A stretch of 64,000 nucleotides of DNA, taken from contig CAYWUJ010000006.1 of the NCBI GenBank assembly GCA_964461455.1, forward strand, positions 26,820-90,819, read 5' to 3'. The translations under genes were made by a program, and so were the position numbers. The DNA is from UBA1413 sp964461455 (GTDB lineage Bacteria > Bacteroidota > Bacteroidia > Bacteroidales > Prolixibacteraceae). Numbering within the stretch: position 1 is the first letter of the stretch; each line of letters begins with the position of its first letter. Under the pieces are notes generated by a model, which had not been told where the DNA came from, did no database searches, and saw nothing but the letters and a program-made list of their open reading frames with translations. Below, piece by piece: positions 35,213-43,950 of the stretch.

Positions 35213-35686
35213 ATGAAGATTTGGCTTGTAGTAACCGGAAAGACTGATGCTCCATGGCTTAAGCAGGGCCTTGAGGTCTACCTGAAAAGAATCAGGCACT
35301 ATCTTCCTTTTGAGATGAAAGTCATCGCCGACCTTAAAAACAGCGCCTCACTCTCCCGAAACCTGCAAAAGGAAAAAGAGGGGGAAGCCCTTCTGGCTTT
35401 TCTGGGGAACAGAAGTGAGGTCTATCTGCTTGATGAAAACGGGGAGGAACAAACCTCACGCCAGCTGGCGGCAATGGTGGAACGGAAAATGGTGGGGGGC
35501 TGCCGGGAACTCTTTTTTGTCATCGGCGGTCCATACGGTTTCCCGGAAGAGGTGATCACCAGGGCCACCGGGAAAATTTCCCTCTCCAAACTCACCTTTT
35601 CTCACCAGATGGTCCGGTTATTGTTCGCAGAACAACTTTACAGGGCTTTGACCATCATCAGGGGAGAGCCTTACCACCACGACTGA
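35213..35686 (+). CDS. rlmH: 23S rRNA (pseudouridine1915-N3)-methyltransferase
   Basis: 157 residues from ATG 35213 (MKIWLVVTGKTD), preceded by AAAGG. Family length is 155-160. It shows the SPOUT knot signature FFVIGGPYGFPEEV for SAM binding and the conserved tail LTFSHQMVRLLFAEQLYRA. It methylates pseudouridine 1915 of 23S rRNA in assembled ribosomes. The next gene begins one base after its stop, a spacing that strongly suggests translational coupling. Confidence 0.97.
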   Translation: MKIWLVVTGKTDAPWLKQGLEVYLKRIRHYLPFEMKVIADLKNSASLSRNLQKEKEGEALLAFLGNRSEVYLLDENGEEQTSRQLAAMVERKMVGGCRELFFVIGGPYGFPEEVITRATGKISLSKLTFSHQMVRLLFAEQLYRALTIIRGEPYHHD

Positions 35687-35687
35687 T

Positions 35688-38600
35688 ATGAAGGAGTTTC
35701 TCAGAAAATACGGCTATTTCCTGCTTACCCTGTTTTTCCTGTTGCTGGCAGTTGTGCCCGAAACCGGCTTTTTCGGGCATCATCCTGAAAAACAGCTCAT
35801 CACGGGGTTTCAGGAAAAACTCCACCTGAAGGAGAGTCTCCTCGACACCCATCTCGACGAGGTGGCGGAACTCGCCTCCCGGCCGGGGTTCTGCGATAAC
35901 TTTCTCAATACCATGGCCCCCTTTAACAGCCTCATGGAAAAGGAGGGTGTCGGATTTCTCATTTACCGCAACGAAAAACTCTTTTACTGGTCCGACCGGT
36001 CGGTAGCTTTCCGCGACCACCTGCCCCTGTCGGTGGAACCCGGGGCTCCCGTGGTACACTTCCCAAACGGCTATTACCTGGTCAAAAACATAAAAAGCGA
36101 CAGCCTTTCCATTTACGGGCTTCTCCTCCTCAAATATGACTACTCACATGAGAACCTATACCTCAGGAACCACTTCTTTGAAGGGGCGGGAATTCCCGAT
36201 GAGTTCAGGATCGTCCAACCCGGGGCCACCGGGGGTGTGACCATCACCAACCGCAATGGCCAGGAGCTCTTCTCCCTTCTTCCCGGCGGGGAGAGCACCC
36301 TGCAATCCCCGTGGTCGTGGCTCTCAGGGGTGTTCTACCTTACGGCACTGATCATGATCCTCCTGTTCGCCAGGAAAACCCTGAAAAACAGCATCCCCCA
36401 TGTGCTTTCCCGGATGGCCTTTCTCCTGATGCTGCTCCTCCTGATTTACCATTTGCATCTCCTTTTCAGGACGCCGGGACTGTTTGGCCGGTTCACCATT
36501 TTTTCACCCGCCCATTTTGCCCTCAGCAGCTGGCTCCCCTCGCTCGGCGATTTTCTCCTCCTGGCCCTTCTCATCTTCTTTTTCATGGTCACCTATTACA
36601 AGGACATGCGTATCGCCGCCATTACCCGCAGAAAATCACCGCTGCGCACCATCGCACCCTTCCTGATCCTCCTGGTCTCCGCCTTCTGCTTTTTCATTAC
36701 CGATGACCTCATTGGCGAACTCATCTATAACTCCAGTTTCTCATTCACCCTCAACCGGATCAATGAAATCACCCTCCATACCGTACTGGGCATAGGGTCC
36801 ATTATGTTGCTCCTTTTCGCGTTACTGCTGCTTATCGTCCGCAGCACCAGGGAAGCACGCAAGGTCCTCACGGTACGCCGGCTGGCCCTTTACATCGTAG
36901 CAGCCCCCCTGCTCCCCGCACTCCTCCAGATCATCATCAGGGACGCTTTCCCGGTAACCGCACTCCTGCTCTTCCTATTCACGGCCCTGGTTGCCGCCCT
37001 CTACTCAGGAAACCCCTCACGCAGATACGGCATGAGCTACCTGGTCCTTTTCGTGGTCATCATCACCCTATACTCCCTGGCAGTCATTTATCACACCACC
37101 GTCAAAAAGGAAAGGGAAGTCCAGAAACTTATGGCCGGCAATCTTGTGGCGGAACACGACCCCGCTGCCGAAGTCTTCCTGGTCGAAATTCAGGAGGAGA
37201 TCAGAACCGACCCCAACATCCCCGATTACCTGATCCCGCCCTTTGACAAAATCGACGAATACCTCGAAAACACCTACTTCAGCGGATTCTTCCGGCAGTA
37301 TGACCTGCAGATTACCGTCTGTACGGGTGCCGACAGCGTCACCCTCAGACCGCAAAACATACAAACCCCCTGTTTCCCCTTCTTTGATTCCATGATCCTG
37401 AACCAGGGAATGCAACTGCCGGGAACCGACTTTTACTACATGGACAATATGGATGGCAGGATCACCTATTTCGGGAAACTCCACTATCCCCTTTCTTCCG
37501 ACTCGATCGGAGTCTCCATTTTCATCGACCTTAAATCCCGGATCCTGTCTGAAGGAATAGGCTTCCCTGAACTGCTCATCGACAAGTCGATGCGTAAACC
37601 TGCCAACTATAAAAGATTTGACTATGCCAAGTATTTCGGCGGAGAACTCGTCGACCGCCACGGTTATTACCCCTACAACTACTACATCTACTCCTACAAT
37701 TTCGAAGACAGGGAGTTCAGTTACAATATCTGGGATGGTTACGAGCACCTGATCCACCGCACCCGCGAAGACAACTACGTGATTGTCAGCCGCAGCCTTT
37801 ACACCTTCGTCGATTACCTCATCTCCTTCCCTTATCTCTTCTCCTTCTATTTCCTCTTTTCCCTGGCCGCCCTGCTGCTTCTCCAGCCGGGAATGAGAAC
37901 GAAAAAAGTACTCTTCGACCTGAAATTCAGGATCCAGGCCGCCATTATCTCAATAGTGTTCATCTCGCTGCTGGTCGTGGCCCTGAGCACCATCTTCTAT
38001 AATATCGAGGAGTCACAAATCAGGTTGCGTGAAGACCTCGACCATAAAATGAATTCCATTGCCATGGAAATGGACATGCAGCTGGAGAATGTGGCCGCCA
38101 TTTCCCCGGAAATGAGGGATTGGCTGATGCCCGAGCTCTTTAAACTGTCGAATGTCTTCGAAACCGACATCAACATCTACGGGGTCGAAGGAGATCTCAT
38201 CGTCTCCTCACGCCCCGAGATTTTCGGCAGGGGACTGGTGTCGGAAAGAATAAACGCTCAGGCTTACTTCGAACTGTTCGAAAATTTTCAGACCAACTAT
38301 TTCCAGCCCGAAAAAATCGGCGGATTGAGTTACCTCTCGGCGTATGAGCCGATCATCAACAACAGCGGTGACTACCTGGGATTCATCAACCTTCCCTATT
38401 TCACCCACCAGGACAAGTACAGCCAGGAGATTTCCACCTATATTGTGGCCTTCATCAACCTTTACGTGCTTCTTTTCCTGGCCAGCATGGCCGTGGCCGT
38501 CATCATTGCCAACCAGATCACCCTTCCCCTGGCCACCATCAGGGAAAACCTCCGGAAAATGGAATTCGGCAAAAGAAATGAGCCATTAAGTTATTCCCGT

Positions 38601-39359
38601 GATGATGAAATCGGGAAACTGGTAAAGGAATACAACAGAAAGGTGGATGAACTGGCGGTAAGCGCCGATTTGCTGGCCCGGTCGGAAAGAGAGAGTGCCT
38701 GGCGGGAAATGGCCAAGCAGGTGGCCCACGAAATCAAAAATCCGCTGACTCCCATGAAGCTGAATATTCAGCATTTGCAGCGCTTCAGGGGCGAAGGCCG
38801 CGAATATCGCGACTATGTCAACCGCATTGCCCGCAACCTGATCGACCAAATCGACACCTTGTCGGAAATCGCCACCGAATTTTCCAACTTCGCCCAGATC
38901 CCCAGGGCCATGAAGCAGGTTTTCAACCTCAACACCCAGATATCAAAGGTGATAGAGCTCTATGAAAACCACGACCGCGTCGACATTTCCTTTGACCGGG
39001 GCGATGACGATACGGTCCTGGTCAATGCCGACAGGGAGCAGCTCTCACGCGCCCTGATCAACCTGATCAAAAACGGCATCCAGGCCATCCCCGAAGAGAG
39101 ACAGGGCACCATCATCATCTCGGTCAGAAAAAAAGAACACATGGTGGTCATCGCTGTGGCCGACAATGGTACCGGGATTCCTACGGAACTACAGGAGAAG
39201 ATGTTCAGTCCCAGCTTCACCACCAAGTCGAGCGGTATGGGCCTGGGACTCGCCATCGTCAAGAGTATCGCCGAGAATTTCAACGGCAGGGTATGGTACG
39301 ACACGGTGATTAACCAGGGCACCACTTTTTACCTGGAGATCCCCATCTTTACCGGATAA
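35688..39359 (+). CDS. Very large NtrY-like membrane sensor histidine kinase
   Basis: 1223 residues from ATG 35688. The N-terminal 750 residues hold one span (about 9-27), an extracytoplasmic sensor part, a block of seven to nine spans (about 215-460), a second periplasmic domain and another span near 705-725. After more sensory sequence and a last span (about 920-945) come a HAMP linker, a dimerisation helix with H1014 in QVAHEIKNPLTPMKLNI, and an ATPase domain (NLIKNGIQAIPEE, DNGTGIP, GMGLGLAIV). The AHEIKNPLTP motif is that of NtrY kinases. No response regulator is nearby, so the partner is unknown. It sits one base after rlmH. Confidence 0.92.
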   Translation: MKEFLRKYGYFLLTLFFLLLAVVPETGFFGHHPEKQLITGFQEKLHLKESLLDTHLDEVAELASRPGFCDNFLNTMAPFNSLMEKEGVGFLIYRNEKLFYWSDRSVAFRDHLPLSVEPGAPVVHFPNGYYLVKNIKSDSLSIYGLLLLKYDYSHENLYLRNHFFEGAGIPDEFRIVQPGATGGVTITNRNGQELFSLLPGGESTLQSPWSWLSGVFYLTALIMILLFARKTLKNSIPHVLSRMAFLLMLLLLIYHLHLLFRTPGLFGRFTIFSPAHFALSSWLPSLGDFLLLALLIFFFMVTYYKDMRIAAITRRKSPLRTIAPFLILLVSAFCFFITDDLIGELIYNSSFSFTLNRINEITLHTVLGIGSIMLLLFALLLLIVRSTREARKVLTVRRLALYIVAAPLLPALLQIIIRDAFPVTALLLFLFTALVAALYSGNPSRRYGMSYLVLFVVIITLYSLAVIYHTTVKKEREVQKLMAGNLVAEHDPAAEVFLVEIQEEIRTDPNIPDYLIPPFDKIDEYLENTYFSGFFRQYDLQITVCTGADSVTLRPQNIQTPCFPFFDSMILNQGMQLPGTDFYYMDNMDGRITYFGKLHYPLSSDSIGVSIFIDLKSRILSEGIGFPELLIDKSMRKPANYKRFDYAKYFGGELVDRHGYYPYNYYIYSYNFEDREFSYNIWDGYEHLIHRTREDNYVIVSRSLYTFVDYLISFPYLFSFYFLFSLAALLLLQPGMRTKKVLFDLKFRIQAAIISIVFISLLVVALSTIFYNIEESQIRLREDLDHKMNSIAMEMDMQLENVAAISPEMRDWLMPELFKLSNVFETDINIYGVEGDLIVSSRPEIFGRGLVSERINAQAYFELFENFQTNYFQPEKIGGLSYLSAYEPIINNSGDYLGFINLPYFTHQDKYSQEISTYIVAFINLYVLLFLASMAVAVIIANQITLPLATIRENLRKMEFGKRNEPLSYSRDDEIGKLVKEYNRKVDELAVSADLLARSERESAWREMAKQVAHEIKNPLTPMKLNIQHLQRFRGEGREYRDYVNRIARNLIDQIDTLSEIATEFSNFAQIPRAMKQVFNLNTQISKVIELYENHDRVDISFDRGDDDTVLVNADREQLSRALINLIKNGIQAIPEERQGTIIISVRKKEHMVVIAVADNGTGIPTELQEKMFSPSFTTKSSGMGLGLAIVKSIAENFNGRVWYDTVINQGTTFYLEIPIFTG

Positions 39360-39376
39360 TAATAAAAATAATAAGC

Positions 39377-39778
39377 ATGGTTCCTTTGTCATTCCGGGAA
39401 ATCATCAGTCGCCTGCGGGCGATGGAGCTTCCCGCCACCGATCTGGTCATTGGCATCGGATCGGGAGGGGTGGTTCCCGCAGCCCTCGTCGCCGGCCAGC
39501 TGGGTGCTGAACTCAGGGTCATCACCCTGAACTACCGCGATGAGGAAAATAAACCCCGTTACCAGGATCCCCTGGTGACCGGAATGCCGGCCGACCTCGA
39601 CCTGGAAGGCAAAAGAATCCTCCTGGTCGACGATGTCTCGGTTTCAGGTAAAACCCTGCAAACCGCCCTTCTGCTGCTGAAAGGACACCAGGTAAAAACC
39701 CTCACCATGAAGGGAAAAGCCGATTTCGTCCTCTTCCCGGAAATCAAAGAGTGCGTCAGGTGGCCCTGGAAATCGTAA
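39377..39778 (+). CDS. Small phosphoribosyltransferase-domain protein
   Basis: 133 residues from ATG 39377. The PRPP-binding loop RILLVDDVSVSGKTL (80-94, acidic pair D85-D86) and the early GIGSGGVVPAALVA (26-39) place it in the type I phosphoribosyltransferase fold. It resembles the short xanthine/hypoxanthine-type members. It is shorter than typical purine salvage enzymes (about 150-180 residues), so substrate is not assigned. It follows the kinase gene by 17 bases and probably ends the rlmH transcript. Confidence 0.85.
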   Translation: MVPLSFREIISRLRAMELPATDLVIGIGSGGVVPAALVAGQLGAELRVITLNYRDEENKPRYQDPLVTGMPADLDLEGKRILLVDDVSVSGKTLQTALLLLKGHQVKTLTMKGKADFVLFPEIKECVRWPWKS

Positions 39779-39887
39779 ACCGTCGCCACGCTCCGGTCAC
39801 CTGACCATTCCTCAGCTTACTGCCTGCCGTCGCATGATTCAAGATTCCAGACTCCAGACTCACGATTCAAGATTCCTGATTCCTGAC

Positions 39888-40772
39888 TCATGTCTGTTTC
39901 CCGTGCCTGAAAAGGATCTCTTTTTCGGTTTTGGTGAGGCTGTCATACCCTTCGGTACTGATTTTATCGAGGATGCGGTTGAGTTCCAGGTGGTCGGCAC
40001 TCCGTTGGCGGTTATACTCGTAGTCATCACGGGGAGGCTGCCGGTGTACCACCCTTACCGTTTTCCGGGGCGTGAAAAGGCCGGCCAGCCAGTCGGCTAC
40101 CTGGTAAAACGGGCGGGCAATGTCGCTGCCCCTTCGTTCCTGGCGGAAAAAGAACCATCCGGCGACGACGCCTCCCAGGTGGGCCAGGTTACCCCCGGGA
40201 TTGGAGGTGGAAATGCCCAGGATATAGCTGATGATCATGAACAAGGCCAGGAATTTCAAGGGGACATTGCCGATCAGCAAGAGCCTGACTTCCCGGTTGG
40301 GGTCACGGAAGGCCGGTGCTATCAGAATGGCGGCCACCGATGCCGAGGCTCCCAGGAGCAGCGACGAACGAACCATGCCCTCAAAAACCGGAAAGAAGTT
40401 ATAACCCCCCATGTAGACAAGGCCTCCTGCTAATCCCCCCAGAAGGTAAAGCCCCAGCAGCTGCCGCGGGGTGTAGTATTCGAGGAATAACCGTCCGAAC
40501 CAATAGAGGACCAGCAGGTTGAAAAGGATATGGAGAAAATTGACATGGAGGAACATATAGGAGATTAACGTCCAGGGCCGCGCCAGCCATCCCCCGAAAG
40601 AAGCGGGAAGCATGAAAAAGTCGGCCAGGTCAAGCGAACTGCCCGACAGGAAGAGGATCACCCTGACTCCCCTGAACAGGAGAAAAATGGCCAGCTGGGC
40701 ATAGATCAGCCGGGTAATAACCGATCCTTTTCTAAATGATCCCTTGATGTCGTTCCAGATCTCTGTATACAT
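39888..40772 (-). CDS. Rhomboid-family intramembrane serine protease with C-terminal extension
   Basis: 294 residues from ATG 40772. It has about six spans, the catalytic serine S143 in LLGASASVAA and the histidine H198 in NLAHLGGVVAGW. A cytoplasmic tail (about 215-294) ends LNRILDKISTEGYDSLTKTEKEIL, resembling the DUF6576 extension of Bacteroidota rhomboids. It cleaves transmembrane helices of unknown substrates. It is the last gene of a mutL-rhomboid-rhomboid set. Confidence 0.92.
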   Translation of the reverse strand: MYTEIWNDIKGSFRKGSVITRLIYAQLAIFLLFRGVRVILFLSGSSLDLADFFMLPASFGGWLARPWTLISYMFLHVNFLHILFNLLVLYWFGRLFLEYYTPRQLLGLYLLGGLAGGLVYMGGYNFFPVFEGMVRSSLLLGASASVAAILIAPAFRDPNREVRLLLIGNVPLKFLALFMIISYILGISTSNPGGNLAHLGGVVAGWFFFRQERRGSDIARPFYQVADWLAGLFTPRKTVRVVHRQPPRDDYEYNRQRSADHLELNRILDKISTEGYDSLTKTEKEILFRHGKQT

Positions 40773-40851
40773 ATCCCTTCGTCCTTTTACCGCCTTCCGG
40801 GGAGTGTGCCCTGTCCCTGCCGGGAACCGGAAACTTCCCCGTTGAGCGGAA

Positions 40852-41667
40852 TCAATAGAATGTTTTGGTGGTTTTATTCCAGTATTTGATCATGAAAAAC
40901 CCGAAAAGCATACCCCCCAGATGGGCAAAGTGGGCGATGCTTCCTCCTGAGTTGGTGAGTCCGAGGTATAACTCGAGAACACCGTAGCCGATCACGAAAT
41001 ACTTCGCCTTGATGGGAATGGGCGGGAAAAGGAGCATCAGCTGGGTGTTGGGAAAGAGCATCCCGAAAGCCAGGAGTACACCGTAAACAGCACCGGAAGC
41101 CCCCACCGTCGGAATGTCCATCTTCATCTGAAGAACCTGTCGCATGATTTTTTCGCCTTCCGAGGCAAAGGCCGCACTCGAGGGATCATCATACCAGTTG
41201 GTGATGAAATCACGTAGTCCGGTGGAGGGTAAAGAGAGGTTCCGGGTGACGAATTTATCGAGGATTTCCGGGGCCGGGGTGTTGGTAAAGGCGGTCAGGG
41301 TCTTCTCCATAGAGGAAATTTCCAGATGGTTGACGAACATATGAAGAGCCACGGCTCCCAACCCGGTGACGAAATAGTAGATAAGGAACCTGCGTGGACC
41401 CCAGACACTCTCAAGCACCCTTCCGAACATCCAGAGGGCGAACATGTTGAAGAAGAGATGGGTGATACCGCCATGCATGAACATGTGGGTGATCACCTGA
41501 TAAAACCTGAACTTCTCCGACCCGGGATAGTGCATTCCCAGCTTTTCGGTCAGGTCAACCCCCGAGCGCTGCATGATAAAAGTGGCCAGCAGCATCAGCA
41601 CATTTAAAATGATCAGGTTTTTCACGACTGCCGGGGTCTCCCTGAAAACCGGCCTGTACTGGTTCAT
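40852..41667 (-). CDS. Rhomboid-family intramembrane serine protease
   Basis: 271 residues from ATG 41667. The catalytic serine S191 lies in VGASGAVYGVLLAFG and the histidine H249 in AHFAHLGGMLFGFF, with H246 also present. The conserved loop HMFMHGGITHLFFNMFALWMFG (about 67-88) contains the HxxxN element of rhomboids. A long insert (about 123-175) separates the spans. It is diverged from the neighbouring rhomboid (39888-40772), so both copies are probably ancient. Confidence 0.93.
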   Translation of the reverse strand: MNQYRPVFRETPAVVKNLIILNVLMLLATFIMQRSGVDLTEKLGMHYPGSEKFRFYQVITHMFMHGGITHLFFNMFALWMFGRVLESVWGPRRFLIYYFVTGLGAVALHMFVNHLEISSMEKTLTAFTNTPAPEILDKFVTRNLSLPSTGLRDFITNWYDDPSSAAFASEGEKIMRQVLQMKMDIPTVGASGAVYGVLLAFGMLFPNTQLMLLFPPIPIKAKYFVIGYGVLELYLGLTNSGGSIAHFAHLGGMLFGFFMIKYWNKTTKTFY

Positions 41668-41740
41668 AACAGTTATTTTAACATTTGGTCAGACAATAAC
41701 CCGGCCACTCCTCCTCCCGGGGAAGAAAAGCGACAAAGTG

Positions 41741-43588
41741 TCATCTTTCGAAGAGTTTTTCCACCTCTTCAATGGGGATGATGGTCAGGACTCTTCTTCC
41801 GTCGGCCGTATAGTTGGGCGAAGCACAGGAGAGAAGCTGTCCGGCGAGTTGTTCCATTTCCGCAGGCTGCATTTCCTCCCCGGTGCTCATGGCCGAAGCC
41901 CTGGCCAGTAAAACGGCGACCTGCTCCCTGATTCGCGTTCTGGCGTCAAGGGGCGAATTCTTAAACTCCTCAAGGAGCTTTTCCACGATCTCCACCGGGG
42001 AGGAGACCTCCAGGATTCCCGGGATTCCGCTGATGATGAAGGTTTCCTTGCCAAATTCCCTGATGTCAAATCCCAGGGCCTGCATATCGGGCAGCACGTT
42101 GCGAAAGATTTCGGCATCGGCGGCGTTGAGTTCAAAGGTATGGGGAAAGAGGATCTGCTGGCTGGCGACCTGATCGGTTTTGAGAATGTCAAGAAACCTC
42201 TCGTAGAGGATTCTTTCCCAGGCTCTGCGCTGTTCTATGACCATCATGCCCGACTTGACCGGCAGCACCAGGTACTTCTTTTTGAGCTGGAACACCCTGA
42301 AGCCACCAAAGCTCATCCTGGAATCTCCGAAGGCCGAGGTTTGCACCACCTCCGGAAAACCGGCGCTTTCCTCTTCCGTCGTCTCCCCTTCCGCCTCTCT
42401 TCTGCCGGGATAAAGGGTATCCCAGTGTTGCAGCGACTGCCGCTGCCGGCGCCACTCCTCCTCCTCTTCCCGGTTCGTGGAAAAGGGATTGTACCCCGGC
42501 GTCATGTTCGTCCAGGGCATGCCGACCGTGGTCCCCGGCCTGGGAGGCAGCGGAATCTCCACACTCCCCTCCTGGTCAAAATCGATGGAAGGAACCACGT
42601 TGTTCCTGCCCAGCGTTTCCCGCACGGCAGCGTTGATGATCTGCCAGAGAGCACTCTCATTTTCAAACTTTATCTCAGTCTTGGTAGGGTGGACATTAAT
42701 ATCGATGGTTTCCGTGGCCACATCCAGAAAAAGAAAATAAGAGGGGTAGGCATCAGCGGGGAGCAGCTTTTCGTAGGCCTGCATCACGGACTTATGGAAC
42801 CCCGGATGACGCATATACCTGCGGTTGACAAAAAAGAACTGCTCTCCCATGGTCTTGCGGGCATTCCGGGGAAGACCCGTATATCCTGTCAGGGTGACCA
42901 GGGAAGTCCTGCTTTCCACGGGAATCAGAGCCTGGTGAACCGATTTCCCGAAAATATCGGAAATCCGTTTCCGCTGTGTTGCCACCGGAAGATCATGGAG
43001 CAGGTTGTTGTTATGGAAAAGCTGAAAGGAAATCTCAGGGTTGGGGATGGCCACTCTCTGCACCTCGGTGATGATATTCTTCAGTTCATAACTGTCAGAC
43101 TTGAGGAATTTCCTGCGTGCAGGCACGTTGAAAAATAGGTTTTTTACCTGGATGGTGGTCCCGTTTCCGCAGCCTGCGGGTTCCTGGGTCATCACCCGGG
43201 TGGCGGAAATATGGAGGTAGGTTCCTGTTTCGTCGTCACGGCGTTTGGTGCGCATTTCCACGTCGGCGATGGCGGCAACGGAGGCCAGGGCTTCCCCGCG
43301 GAATCCCATGGTGCGAATCGCAAAAAGATCCCGGGCACTCCTGATCTTGGATGTGGCATGCCTCTCAAAGGCCATCCGGGCATCAACGGGACTCATCCCG
43401 CAGCCGTTGTCGGTCACCTGTATCAGCGTCTTACCGGAATCCTTCACGTGAATGATGATCTCCCCGGCGCCGGAATCCATGGCATTCTCGATCAGCTCCT
43501 TCACCACCGAGGCAGGCCTCTGGATCACCTCTCCCGCGGCAATCTGGTTGGCTACGGAGTCGGGTAATAACTGGATTACATCGGACAC
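41741..43588 (-). CDS. mutL: DNA mismatch repair protein MutL
   Basis: 615 residues from a GTG start at 43588, where the family N-terminus SDVIQLLPDSVANQIAAGEV begins. The GHKL ATPase motifs are intact: KELIENAMDSGA, DNGCGMSP and RTMGFRGEALASVAA. In the C-terminal domain the endonuclease motif usually written DQHA(x)2E(x)4E reads EQRRAWERILYE (452-463): Asp is replaced by Glu and His by Arg. It couples MutS recognition to strand removal. The two rhomboid genes follow on the same strand. Confidence 0.97.
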   Translation of the reverse strand: MSDVIQLLPDSVANQIAAGEVIQRPASVVKELIENAMDSGAGEIIIHVKDSGKTLIQVTDNGCGMSPVDARMAFERHATSKIRSARDLFAIRTMGFRGEALASVAAIADVEMRTKRRDDETGTYLHISATRVMTQEPAGCGNGTTIQVKNLFFNVPARRKFLKSDSYELKNIITEVQRVAIPNPEISFQLFHNNNLLHDLPVATQRKRISDIFGKSVHQALIPVESRTSLVTLTGYTGLPRNARKTMGEQFFFVNRRYMRHPGFHKSVMQAYEKLLPADAYPSYFLFLDVATETIDINVHPTKTEIKFENESALWQIINAAVRETLGRNNVVPSIDFDQEGSVEIPLPPRPGTTVGMPWTNMTPGYNPFSTNREEEEEWRRQRQSLQHWDTLYPGRREAEGETTEEESAGFPEVVQTSAFGDSRMSFGGFRVFQLKKKYLVLPVKSGMMVIEQRRAWERILYERFLDILKTDQVASQQILFPHTFELNAADAEIFRNVLPDMQALGFDIREFGKETFIISGIPGILEVSSPVEIVEKLLEEFKNSPLDARTRIREQVAVLLARASAMSTGEEMQPAEMEQLAGQLLSCASPNYTADGRRVLTIIPIEEVEKLFER

Positions 43589-43598
43589 AAACAGGGAA

Positions 43599-43904
43599 TT
43601 ACCGGTAAAACAAAAAGTAAAAAATAAGAAGGAGGATGCCGATGATGACCAGCAGGCGTTTGTTGCTCTGCCTGCGTGCGTCGGGGGTGGTGCGGCTGCT
43701 GTTCCTCATGGCCCTGCGAAACTGTCCCCTGATGTAAGGCCGGTAATTACCCGAATTTCCCCGGTCTGCAGGATCACTCTTCATACCCAGTTCCTCCCTG
43801 ATCTGGCGCACCCGCTCTTCCCGGTCTTCCTTGTCAGGATTCCAGTAACGGGGCTTAAAGTCAAACTGCCGGGGCTTGGGAAGATTGAAAAACTTCAGTG
43901 CCAT
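43599..43904 (-). CDS. Small tail-anchored protein of unknown function
   Basis: 101 residues from ATG 43904, preceded by the strong site GAGGAGGAAC and by its own -7 box at 43928-43935. The N-terminal 75 residues are basic and Pro/Arg-rich (MALKFFNLPKPRQFDFKPRY, then EERVRQIREELG). The C-terminus is one hydrophobic helix (LLVIIGILLLIFYFLF). This layout predicts an inner-membrane protein with a cytoplasmic domain. It lies ten bases upstream of mutL. A longer frame reaches back into der and is not real. Confidence 0.85.
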   Translation of the reverse strand: MALKFFNLPKPRQFDFKPRYWNPDKEDREERVRQIREELGMKSDPADRGNSGNYRPYIRGQFRRAMRNSSRTTPDARRQSNKRLLVIIGILLLIFYFLFYR

Positions 43905-43927
43905 AATCGTGTTCCTCCTCTTTTTTG

Positions 43928-43935
43928 CAAAGATA
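43928..43935 (-). promoter_or_regulatory. Bacteroidota -7 box (TATCTTTG) before the small tail-anchored gene
   Basis: Minus strand, about 24 bases before ATG 43904. The predicted leader of about 17 bases includes the ribosome-binding site. Confidence 0.55.
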
Positions 43936-43950
43936 AGCGGTTTTGGCCAA

